Positions 41,043 to 51,895 of a DNA stretch of 64,000 bases are shown here, one piece after another; positions within the stretch are counted from its first letter, which is position 1, and each line of letters starts with the position of its first letter. The notes under the pieces are model-generated. The model was not told the origin of the DNA and made no database searches. It saw nothing but the letters and a program-made list of their open reading frames with translations. The position numbers were made by a program, and so were the translations under genes. Origin of the DNA: Pseudomonas chlororaphis subsp. chlororaphis (GTDB lineage: Bacteria > Pseudomonadota > Gammaproteobacteria > Pseudomonadales > Pseudomonadaceae); contig NZ_CP027712.1 of NCBI RefSeq assembly GCF_003945765.1, positions 4,588,001 through 4,652,000 of the forward strand, in the 5' to 3' direction.

Positions 41043-42739
41043 GAACCTCCTGCCCAGTCAGCATGCTGGGCAATTTTGATAACGCCATAGAGAGTGGCCC
41101 ATTGGGCACGTTTGTCGTTGTAGCTGTTTTGATGATCGTAGCCTTTGTCGGTGTTGTACTGCCCGACGCCCTTGCCGCCCTGGCGGAAGCTGGCCTTGAT
41201 GCCGGCTTTGCCAGGGGCCAGTCCGGAGTCGGTGGGAACGGTCCCGTCCCCACCGCTGCCGGATGATTCCTGCGTCACGGCAAACCGCAACGGACCTTCG
41301 ACCACAGCAGGCAGGCCACGGCGGAACCAGCCGTTGTAACTGCCATTCTCATCATCCTTGACGGTAGAACCGGATGACTCCAGGGAAGTTGAATCGCCTT
41401 GCCAGATCATGTCCCGCCAACTGTGCCTGTCAGGGGAGTCGTCGGCGCCATAATGAGCGTAGGTTTCGGGGTAATACCCAGCCGCCGCAAGTTCACGATG
41501 AAACTTGGCTACAGAGTCAATCAGCCTTTTGAAAACTACTCGTGGTCCCATCACGTCGGCATTACTGAGGCCATCCGACATATTGAGGTACTTAGTATTC
41601 TGCTCCGGCACCAACCCATACCAGGCTGAACTCTTATAGATCTCCTCATAAGGATCACCCTGCTGAGGATAAGCACGGGGCGTTCCATCGATGTCCTTCA
41701 GGACCTGCCCCTGTGCGTCGCACAGGAACAGCCAAGGGCGCCCTTCCCGGTACTCCGCGGAGGGGGTCAGTTCCAACGCGCCGGGCGAGTTGGCCACTAC
41801 CGCCGTGACTTCACCGGCGTTGGCGCCGAGGACGACCTGGGCCACCCCTTCGTAGCCACAGCGCACATGGTGATAGATGGCCGATGAGCCAAGGGCAGGC
41901 AGCACGCCATGGACCACACCCAGCACCCGCTTGTAGCCATGCAGTTGAGTCAGCGATCGGGCCACCAGGCCACCCATCGAGTGAGTGACCACAATGACCT
42001 TGGTCCGCGCCAGTTGCTCAGGGTCGACCCCGCCCTTCTCGCGATAGAAAGGCAATACCGTGTTCTCGATATAGTCGCGCACGTCCTGGCCGGATTGACG
42101 GTTGGATTGCAGCCAGTTGTAGCCTGCGCACCAGACATCGAACTGATACTTGCCCGCCGCGCTCAGTTCGTCGCTGCTAAGGGGAGCGGCACTGCCCAGC
42201 TCTTCGCCATAGTCGGCAGGCGAGCGCAGGCTTTCAGCTTTCCACCATCCCTGAAGCTCGCGTTGTTTGACGATATGGTCCAGCCGGTTTTCCAGCAGCG
42301 CCATGATCGGGTTGTAGGAGGTGCGCATGACCTTGCCCCAACCGCGCATCCGCACGGCCTCCTCGCTCAGCCCCGATTCGCCGGGGTCGACCGTTCCACG
42401 ATCATCGACCTCGACATCATCGGCCTTGAGCAACTCCTGTCGTCTTTTCGGCCCCCGGAAACCCCAGACAAACAATGCTCCCAGGGCCCCCGCGATATCG
42501 CCAAAGCTGAACGACGCATTGGGCGGACTCCAGACACTGTTCAAGGTCTTCTTGTTGCGCAGGTTGGTCCCCATGATGCCGGGAATGAAAATCACTGGAA
42601 TGGTGACCTGCTGCTTCACCAGTAACACCTTGTCGCGCTGATCCTCAGTGCGGGTGAGCTGACTGGTGTAGACGGGACGGCCCAGGTTGTCGCGCGCACG
42701 CGGCACTATCACTTCCTGGGTATTCGCTTCGCTGCTCAT
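41039..42739 (-). CDS. tle4: T6SS lipase effector Tle4 (TplE-like)
   Basis: 566 residues. An alpha/beta-hydrolase effector: VIFIPGIMGTNLRNKKTLNS near the N-terminus and the nucleophile elbow VVTHSMGGLVARSLT with Ser254. GSGGDGTVPTDSGLAPGK near the C-terminus holds a likely acid, and a late His (GYDHQNSYND) completes the triad. Tle4 enzymes hydrolyse phospholipids in recipient cells. It overlaps vgrG (42736-42739) and tli4-A by four bases each, a tightly coupled spike-toxin-immunity unit matching PA1511-PA1510-PA1509. Confidence 0.9.
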   Translation of the reverse strand: MSSEANTQEVIVPRARDNLGRPVYTSQLTRTEDQRDKVLLVKQQVTIPVIFIPGIMGTNLRNKKTLNSVWSPPNASFSFGDIAGALGALFVWGFRGPKRRQELLKADDVEVDDRGTVDPGESGLSEEAVRMRGWGKVMRTSYNPIMALLENRLDHIVKQRELQGWWKAESLRSPADYGEELGSAAPLSSDELSAAGKYQFDVWCAGYNWLQSNRQSGQDVRDYIENTVLPFYREKGGVDPEQLARTKVIVVTHSMGGLVARSLTQLHGYKRVLGVVHGVLPALGSSAIYHHVRCGYEGVAQVVLGANAGEVTAVVANSPGALELTPSAEYREGRPWLFLCDAQGQVLKDIDGTPRAYPQQGDPYEEIYKSSAWYGLVPEQNTKYLNMSDGLSNADVMGPRVVFKRLIDSVAKFHRELAAAGYYPETYAHYGADDSPDRHSWRDMIWQGDSTSLESSGSTVKDDENGSYNGWFRRGLPAVVEGPLRFAVTQESSGSGGDGTVPTDSGLAPGKAGIKASFRQGGKGVGQYNTDKGYDHQNSYNDKRAQWATLYGVIKIAQHADWAGGS

Positions 42740-45276
42740 GTGGTGGACTCCCTGTCACCCTTGATACTGGCTCCCTTGGCCAAAACACGTATTTGAACCC
42801 GATCCATTGCCAGGTCCTGTTGCCTCGGCAAACGACCTTGAGCGTCGGTAGTGAGCTTAAGCGGGGCTCCGTCACCACGCAGCAGTTCCACCGCCGTATT
42901 GGCCAGGGGCTCCAAGGTGTTTTCGTCACGCAGGACAAAGGCGTCATCAAATGGCGTGGAGTCCCAGGTGTTGAAGGTGGTCGAGGCGTGTGCCGGTCCG
43001 ACGTGACTGTGCTTGGCCGCCTTGACAATGAAGTTGCCCGGCATCCCCAGCTCGATGTTGCCGCCCTTGAGGGTGAGGTAGGCACCACCACACATCAGGG
43101 TGATGTGCTCCTTCGCGGCAATCAGCACGTGCTGATTGCTTGCACTGACTTCTACGCTCTGGTCCGCCTCCAGGCGGATGGTGTTCTTCTGGGCCTGCAG
43201 CAACATTGGCCCCTGGTGAGCGATATGACGCATCTCCCCGCCCTGGGCGAACAGCCCGAGGTCGGTGCCGGCGTTGACCACGAACTTCTGGCCTGACGTC
43301 AGTTGCTGGTTCTGCTGGGCCACGCTGTCGATATGCTCCCCAGCCGCCAGCGTGACGCTGTTGGGAGAGGCGGCAGCGATACCCGCCTGGCCGCTCAGGG
43401 CGATGGCCGGTGTGCCACCGTTGGTTTTGCCCGACTCATCGTTGGCGCCATGCCCCAGATCGCGAACCGCTTCACTGAGGGCTTTCTGAGGATCGGTGTC
43501 GTGGTCGATGCCCTGGTGATCGGCGGCATAGTCTCCCAAGCCCTTGGCCAGTTGCAGCGCCGCCTCCAGCACTTGAACGACGGTGCCACGATCAAGGTGG
43601 CCACCGCCGGCATTCAACTGTTCTTCGGTGCTGAGCAACAGCCCCTTGGCCGCGCGCAACGCACCATGCTCGTCGGTGCGCAGCTCGAAACCCTCACCCC
43701 GTGGCGCGCCACCGTCGGGACGGGGGTGAGTCAGGTACCCCAGGTGCAGCGCGGTGCTGCCGTGATCGCTCATCAGCGCGGCGCTGATTTGCTTGGTGGT
43801 GTCATCGATGCGCAGTTCGTTGGCACGGCTGCCTTTGTATTCCTTGCTCTTGATGGTGCTGAGGATCTTGTGATTGGGCAGTGGGTACGGCGGCATGTTG
43901 CTCGCACGGTAGGTGCGGCCGGTGATGATCGGCTGGTCGCAGTCGCCATCGAGATAATCGACTATGACTTCCTGGCCGATACGCGGGATCGCCATATGGC
44001 CCCAGTCAGCACCGGCCCAGTTCTGCGAGACCCGGACCCAGCAGGAACTGAATTCGTTGCTCCGGCCCTCCCGGTCCCAGGGGAACTGGACCTTGACCCG
44101 GCCAAACTCGTCGGTGTGGATCTCCTCGCCTTCCGGGCCCACCACGCTGGCGATCTGCGGCCCGTCGATACGGGGCTTGGGCAAGGGCGCCGGGCGCCAT
44201 TCCATTTCTTCGGGAATGATCTCGGCGGTGAAGTCGTAGCTCACGCCCATTTCGGCGTCGGCGGACTCCTCCTGCTGGCTGGCGTGCTGCACGCCTCGGT
44301 GGGTAATGCGAACCGAACGCCACCAGCGGTTGAAGTCTTGCCGGGGGTGGCCCGTCAACTGGAAGGAAAGACCCGGGATCAAACGCGGATCGTCACCTTC
44401 GACCAGGGCGCCCTGGGCGTCCCGACGGTGGCCACGCAGGCGGTTTTCAGTGAAGGGTTTGCCGGCCGCGCTGGCCTTGTAGCGCCCTGGATAATCGTAG
44501 CGTTCATAGTGCCGGGCCTGGTGTTGCAGCTCTTCGCCGACAAGACGCTGTTGCTGGTCGAAAGCCGGACGCTTGAAGGTGTAGTCACGCTGGGTCTGTT
44601 CGGCCGTGCGGACGTTTTCCGTGTAGCTGAACGCATACAGCACCGGTCGCGTGGCATCTGCGGCCGGCTGTGCGCTGTACAGCACCGGATCACCCTGGAT
44701 GCGTTCCTGAACGTAGAGTTTGTCGCTCTGGATCAGCGTGTGGGAGGTCGCGTCGGATTTGAAGTAGTAGAACAAGCCTTCTTCGGTGGACAGCCTGTCG
44801 AACCAATAAAGGTCGGTGTCCCCGGCCTGGACGCAATATTCGCGAGGCAGGTGCTCGGTATGAGTGCTCTGCTGATAATCCAGGATGCCGTGCTCGGCCA
44901 ATACCGACTTGAGTATTTCGGGCACGTTTTTCTGCTGGAAGATCCGCCAGTCGGAACTCAGGGCCAGTCGGGCCAGCTGTGGCTCGACCACGACACGGTA
45001 ACGTGTGCGGCGGAACCCGGTTTTGCCCTGGGTGAAGCGGGAGACCATGCCATGCACATGACGGACAGCCGTGGTGCCTTGCCAGATGGTCAGCAATGCC
45101 GGCTGATCGAGGACCTGGGCAAAATCGAGGGTGGGGTTGTCGCTGGCCAGTTCGAGCGTCAGCCGATAAGGCTCGCAAATGGCTTCTTCCAGGGTGAACT
45201 CTACGACCTCGAACTCCATCCGCCCGGACAGCACGGAGAAGGTGAATCTCAAATCCCTTTGACGCATATGACTCAT
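42736..45276 (-). CDS. vgrG: VgrG spike protein with C-terminal transthyretin-like extension
   Basis: 846 residues. gp27-like part: FSVLSGRMEFEVVEFTLEEA, ETEEGLFYYF-type FDRLSTEEGLFYYFKSDATS; gp5-like part: VVGPEGEEIHTDEFGRVKVQ, FPWDREGRSNEFSSCWVRVS and QEVIVDYLDGDCDQPIITGR. A DUF2345 region follows (about 530-750), and residues about 770-846 (FVLRDENTLEPLANTAVELL, TDAQGRLPRQQDLAMDRVQI) form a transthyretin-like domain of the kind used by P. aeruginosa VgrG2 proteins to carry cargo. It likely binds Tle4. First gene of the cluster. Confidence 0.93.
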   Translation of the reverse strand: MSHMRQRDLRFTFSVLSGRMEFEVVEFTLEEAICEPYRLTLELASDNPTLDFAQVLDQPALLTIWQGTTAVRHVHGMVSRFTQGKTGFRRTRYRVVVEPQLARLALSSDWRIFQQKNVPEILKSVLAEHGILDYQQSTHTEHLPREYCVQAGDTDLYWFDRLSTEEGLFYYFKSDATSHTLIQSDKLYVQERIQGDPVLYSAQPAADATRPVLYAFSYTENVRTAEQTQRDYTFKRPAFDQQQRLVGEELQHQARHYERYDYPGRYKASAAGKPFTENRLRGHRRDAQGALVEGDDPRLIPGLSFQLTGHPRQDFNRWWRSVRITHRGVQHASQQEESADAEMGVSYDFTAEIIPEEMEWRPAPLPKPRIDGPQIASVVGPEGEEIHTDEFGRVKVQFPWDREGRSNEFSSCWVRVSQNWAGADWGHMAIPRIGQEVIVDYLDGDCDQPIITGRTYRASNMPPYPLPNHKILSTIKSKEYKGSRANELRIDDTTKQISAALMSDHGSTALHLGYLTHPRPDGGAPRGEGFELRTDEHGALRAAKGLLLSTEEQLNAGGGHLDRGTVVQVLEAALQLAKGLGDYAADHQGIDHDTDPQKALSEAVRDLGHGANDESGKTNGGTPAIALSGQAGIAAASPNSVTLAAGEHIDSVAQQNQQLTSGQKFVVNAGTDLGLFAQGGEMRHIAHQGPMLLQAQKNTIRLEADQSVEVSASNQHVLIAAKEHITLMCGGAYLTLKGGNIELGMPGNFIVKAAKHSHVGPAHASTTFNTWDSTPFDDAFVLRDENTLEPLANTAVELLRGDGAPLKLTTDAQGRLPRQQDLAMDRVQIRVLAKGASIKGDRESTT

Positions 45277-45764
45277 CCTTGGTCAACGTATTGAGGCGCC
45301 CGGTGTACGAACTTGGCGTCCAAAACCAAGCGTCAACCGCACCTTGTTTTACCTGGACCGATACCTGGGTCCGCCCCGGAAATGCCTGAACAATCCAGCG
45401 CTGTTCATCTGCCCAGGCAGCACATCAGGGCAGCAGCCTATTTGTAAAAATGCACGAGGGTCAACTCCGCACTCACACCGCTTGCATGTTCTCGACGCCT
45501 GATCTGATGGGCCTGTGGCCGCCACATCAGGCGTCCAAATCAGGCTTGCCACCATACCCAAAGAGACGAAGGTATAGGGGTAGGAATTATCCAAAATTGC
45601 CGTAAGGAAAACCTGATCCTGATCAGATCAAATGCACTTGAGTAGTCAGAGAAAGGACAGGTTATCGACACCTTTCAAGAGGTGGATATCCCCCGTCCTG
45701 TGCCAATGAGCCCAGGCAATCGCCACTCCGCGAACAGTCACTGCACCTTCCCCTCGGACAAAAA
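45277..45764. other. vgrG upstream region, no gene found
   Basis: About 490 bases between vgrG and the katG terminator. No frame has protein-like composition. It must contain the promoter of the vgrG-tle4-tli4-PAAR unit; I could not identify a convincing sigma-54 or sigma-70 site. The part around 45580-45665 is AT-rich. Confidence 0.5.
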
Positions 45765-45788
45765 AACGCCTCCACACTGGGAGGCGTT
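45765..45788 (-). terminator. Intrinsic terminator after katG
   Basis: AACGCCTCC and GGAGGCGTT form a 9-bp stem with a 6-base loop. On the minus strand it runs into TTTTTTT, so it ends the katG message 113 bases past its stop. Confidence 0.88.
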
Positions 45789-45900
45789 AGCAACTTTCAA
45801 AAACACCGAATGGTTTATGAGGCGCCTACCTCCGGCCTGGTGCCCCCGACCTGAACCATCGGGTCGAGAGCCCTGTTTCCAGACCTCAAGGCGCTTCCCC

Positions 45901-48605
<2,705 letters not shown>

Positions 48606-49196
48606 ATGAACCAGCGCCCGCGTTGCACGGCCATCCACGAAGCCGGCCACGCCCTGGCCTTCTGGTGGAACGGTCAACCGATCGCCCGCATTACCGTGCG
48701 CACCAGGGCCGAAGCCGACGCGGGTCCGATGCTCGATCGGCGCGGCAACCCGCGCTATGTAGAGGGGTTGGTGGAAGCCGATTACCTGGTCCCGCGCCCG
48801 GCCTTCGACGCCCCGGGGATCGCCGAATACCTGCCATCGATGATTGAGTCCATCGAGCGCGACCTGCTGCATTGCTTTGCCGGCCCCGTGGCCGAAGCGA
48901 TCTATCGCCATGGCCGATCCGACAGGCTGATAAGAGGCAGCGGCCGCGGCGACCTGAGCCGCGCTCATGAGCTGATCAGCCTGCTGCCACCGCGCAAGCT
49001 GCTCGACGCCGAATCCCGGGCCCTGGCCCGCGCCAGTTGCCTGGTGCATCGCTACTGGCCGGCGGTCGGCGCGGTGGCGGACCTGCTGCAAGAGCGCGGC
49101 ATGGTCGAGGGGGAAGCCATCACGGCGCTGTTGTGCGCGATCAACGGCGAGTCGCCGACGCCCCTCGGTAACGATCTGGCGAGCCTCGACCCGTGA
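48606..49196 (+). CDS. Minimal M41-like zinc peptidase (HExxH, no AAA domain)
   Basis: 196 residues from the ATG at 48606 with GGGAGAAG upstream. MNQRPRCTAIHEAGHALAFW puts the zinc-binding HEAGH at residues 11-15. LLHCFAGPVAEAIYRHG and GDLSRAHELISLLPP resemble the later part of the FtsH (M41) peptidase domain, where a D/E supplies the third ligand. The AAA+ ATPase and membrane helices of FtsH are missing. Similar stand-alone peptidase-like proteins occur next to phages or as accessory genes; role unknown. Confidence 0.75.
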   Translation: MNQRPRCTAIHEAGHALAFWWNGQPIARITVRTRAEADAGPMLDRRGNPRYVEGLVEADYLVPRPAFDAPGIAEYLPSMIESIERDLLHCFAGPVAEAIYRHGRSDRLIRGSGRGDLSRAHELISLLPPRKLLDAESRALARASCLVHRYWPAVGAVADLLQERGMVEGEAITALLCAINGESPTPLGNDLASLDP

Positions 49197-49310
49197 CGGC
49201 GTGGCGTTGAACCGCGCCGGCTTGCGCGATCCGTGAAGTCAGCCAGACTGTCTGCCAATCGCCCGCCTGGCCCGGGCGGTTTTCATCGCCATTGCCCCAC
49301 CGAGATCACC

Positions 49311-50087
49311 ATGTCGCAGTACCCAGGCGTCGACGCCGAAGGTTTTATCCAGTCCCTACCCGACCAGCCGTTGCAACCGGCGTTCAGCCCTCTGGTGGAT
49401 GAGTTGCGCGCGATGCTCTCGCGGCGCTTTCCGGCGCTGCTCGATGGCCTGTACCTGTACGGCAGCGTGGCCCGTGGCGACGCGCGGCCGGGTACCTCCG
49501 ACCTGGATGTGACCCTGGTCCTGGCCTGGGCACCGAGCCCCGCGGAGCGCCAGCGGCTGGAGCAGACTCGGCAAGCGCTGGAAGCGCGGCACCCGGAAGT
49601 GTCGAAGATCGATTTCGATATCGGCGTGCTCAACGAGGTGCTGGCGCCCGACAATCGCTACCGCTGGGGTTTCTGGCTCAAGCATCAGTGCCGCTGCATC
49701 TGGGGCAACGACCTGGGGCTGCGCTTCGAGCCTTTCCGCCCGAGCCGGACCATCGCCCTGGCACTGAATGGCGACTTCCCCCAGGTACTGGAAGGCTACG
49801 CTCGGCAGCTGGAACAAAGCCGCGAACCGTTGCAGCAACAACGCCTGCAACGGGCTGCGGCGCGCAAGGCGCTGCGCTCGGCCAACCTGCTGCGCGGCGA
49901 ACAGGAGCGCGGCTGGCCGACCACCCTGGAGGAGCATGCGCAGCTGCTGACGGCGGCCGAACCAGGGATGGCCGAGTACGCCGCGTTCTTCCTCAAGCAG
50001 GCCTATGTTTCCCAGGGTTCGGTGAGTGAATTCGTGCGGCGGTTGCGGGCCTACAGCGCGTTGCTGGCAGGGGAAAGCGTGGGGTGA
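49311..50087 (+). CDS. Pol-beta-fold nucleotidyltransferase (aminoglycoside adenylyltransferase-like)
   Basis: 258 residues. LYGSVARGDARPGTSDLDVT (Gly51-Ser52 and Asp64/Asp66) is the GSxxxG...SDxD nucleotidyltransferase signature; the third carboxylate is probably in KIDFDIGV. A C-terminal helical domain (about 150-258) resembles the substrate-binding part of AadA/HEPN-MNT-like enzymes. Substrate unknown; aminoglycoside modification is possible but not shown. Monocistronic. Confidence 0.8.
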   Translation: MSQYPGVDAEGFIQSLPDQPLQPAFSPLVDELRAMLSRRFPALLDGLYLYGSVARGDARPGTSDLDVTLVLAWAPSPAERQRLEQTRQALEARHPEVSKIDFDIGVLNEVLAPDNRYRWGFWLKHQCRCIWGNDLGLRFEPFRPSRTIALALNGDFPQVLEGYARQLEQSREPLQQQRLQRAAARKALRSANLLRGEQERGWPTTLEEHAQLLTAAEPGMAEYAAFFLKQAYVSQGSVSEFVRRLRAYSALLAGESVG

Positions 50088-50268
50088 TTCCTGGCACGCC
50101 CTCTCCGCTCATGGCACTGGCGTCGCTTTGGGGAACCTGATTCCGACCCGATGATGGCATTTTGACAACCTTCGACTAGGTTCACTTGAGCAGCCAGCGG
50201 GGCACCCTCACCGACCTCCATCGGCTGCATTGCCACGCCTTCCGTATCCGGTCACGGAGACCTTCGAA

Positions 50269-51786
50269 ATGCGCATCGCCCTTCTGTTGAGCCTCGCCCT
50301 CCTGTCAGCCTGTTCCACCCCACACAACAGCGCGATCAAACTGCAAACCACACAAGCTCTCGACACCCAATTACTGAGCAAAGCCCGAATGGCCCCATCG
50401 CAGGCCTCGGCACAAAAGTGCGCGAATGCGTTCGATACTGAGGGTATTGAAGACGGCTATTTCAAAGTCCGGGAGCGCTGGAAACTCCTCGACTGCCTGT
50501 ACAGCGATGCCAAGCCCAGAAAACTCGTGGTGCTGCTCGACGGCACGGAAAATACCAAGGAGGACAACACCAATATCTGGCGCATGTACAACCAGGCGCT
50601 CGAGCAGGCCAGGAACGGGGCCAGGGTCATTCCCTATTACGACAAGGGCGTGGCCACCAGCATTACTACTCCCTTCGGTGCCCTGTTCGGCAGCGGGGTC
50701 AGCCTGAATATCCGCCAGGCCTACCGCTTTCTGATCGAAGCGTACCGGCCTGGTGACGAGATCTATATCTTCGGTTTCAGCCGCGGCGCCTTCACTGCTC
50801 GTTCGTTGAACGGTTTTATCGAAGTCGCCGGCCTGCCCAGCAACCTGAAAGCCGATAGCCGCGACGACAGTTTCCTGTGGGGCTGGACCGGCCATATGCA
50901 CGATGTGGTCGAAGACATGTACGACATCTACAAGTCAAGAAACGATGGCGTGCCTGGGTTCGACGACAAGCTGCGCAAGCTTCTGGCGCAGTACCGGCAC
51001 GACAACGGCATCAGGGTCTATGGCGACACCCCCGACAAGAGCGCTGAAAAAGTCGTGGTCAAAGTCATCGGGGTATTCGACACCGTACCGGCGGTGGGCA
51101 CCAATCTGAAGGAAGAGCCCGACGAACACCGCCTGGAGCTGTATGCCGAGCGCGGTTACCACGCCATGTCCCTGGACGAACAGAGGGCCTCGTTCCGCCT
51201 GCTGCGCTTCGGCCTGCAGCAATCGAAATCACAGGTACTGGAAGAGGTATGGTTCGCCGGCGCACATGCCGATGTGGGGGGCGGTTACCTCAATGACCCG
51301 GACACCGCCAAGTGCGGTGAAAGCCCGTATGCCAAGGGCGGCCAGGGGCTGGAGACCATCCCGCTGCGCTGGATGCTGAAGAACCTCGAGAGCGACGGCC
51401 TATTCGCCAACAGCACGAGCTGGCCGGCCGAGTGCATCGGCGGTCCGCTGCATGATGAATTCCACGATGCCAAATACGTGATCAGTTCCGCCTACAAGGA
51501 AGCCGGGCTGATTCGCCGCAAACCGGTGGAACGAGACAAGGTCCATGCCAGTGTGTTTTTGAGAATGGACATCCCCCAATTGAAGGCGCCTCATCCCTTG
51601 CGCGAACCCGAGGCCCGCTACGACCCGATCAACCTGGGTTACGCCAGGCGCGAACGCTGCCAGAACGACGACCTGGAGCGCAACTACACCATTGTCGGCA
51701 CCTACAAAGCCAACTGCACAACCACCAACGGCACCGTCAGGAAAGGCGCAAACAACGACGCGGTGAACGTCGAGAGTGCCCAATAA
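50269..51786 (+). CDS. DUF2235 (Tle1-like) alpha/beta hydrolase lipoprotein
   Basis: 505 residues from the ATG at 50269. MRIALLLSLALLSACSTP has a lipobox (LSAC), so it should be lipid-anchored. VVLLDGTENTKEDNTNIWRM opens a DUF2235 domain; the triad is Ser171 (GFSRGAFTARS), Asp271 (GVFDTVPAVG) and His333 (WFAGAHADVGGGY). DUF2235 is the fold of T6SS phospholipase effectors Tle1, but these lack export signals and sit beside vgrG and tli1. This copy has neither, so it may be an envelope-anchored lipase or a domesticated relative. The frame upstream to 50230 has no better start. Confidence 0.82.
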   Translation: MRIALLLSLALLSACSTPHNSAIKLQTTQALDTQLLSKARMAPSQASAQKCANAFDTEGIEDGYFKVRERWKLLDCLYSDAKPRKLVVLLDGTENTKEDNTNIWRMYNQALEQARNGARVIPYYDKGVATSITTPFGALFGSGVSLNIRQAYRFLIEAYRPGDEIYIFGFSRGAFTARSLNGFIEVAGLPSNLKADSRDDSFLWGWTGHMHDVVEDMYDIYKSRNDGVPGFDDKLRKLLAQYRHDNGIRVYGDTPDKSAEKVVVKVIGVFDTVPAVGTNLKEEPDEHRLELYAERGYHAMSLDEQRASFRLLRFGLQQSKSQVLEEVWFAGAHADVGGGYLNDPDTAKCGESPYAKGGQGLETIPLRWMLKNLESDGLFANSTSWPAECIGGPLHDEFHDAKYVISSAYKEAGLIRRKPVERDKVHASVFLRMDIPQLKAPHPLREPEARYDPINLGYARRERCQNDDLERNYTIVGTYKANCTTTNGTVRKGANNDAVNVESAQ

Positions 51787-51844
51787 AACTATCGGACCAG
51801 GAACGGCCCGCGATTGTCCCACGCAATCGCAGCCGCTCCCCGCC

Positions 51845-51858
51845 ACGCCTCGCTCCTA
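51845..51858. repeat. Single REP half-arm
   Basis: CGCCTCGCTCCTAC matches the end of the canonical REP right arm. No intact inverted partner is present in the 60 bases upstream, only degenerate GC-rich sequence. Confidence 0.4.
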
Positions 51859-51895
51859 CAGAAGATGTTTGCGGTCGGCCGACGCTGCCTGCGGG

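Noticed and set aside
38298..45276. A full T6SS secretion machine
   Set aside because: No tss core genes (tssB, tssC, clpV, tssM and others) are present; only spike, toxin, immunity and PAAR. The machine must be encoded elsewhere.
43303..45294. A 663-codon plus-strand frame across vgrG
   Set aside because: The opposite frame has clear VgrG motifs; this one is a GC-driven shadow.
45349..45594. An 81-codon minus-strand ORF upstream of vgrG
   Set aside because: No ribosome-binding site, no family resemblance, Cys-rich random composition.
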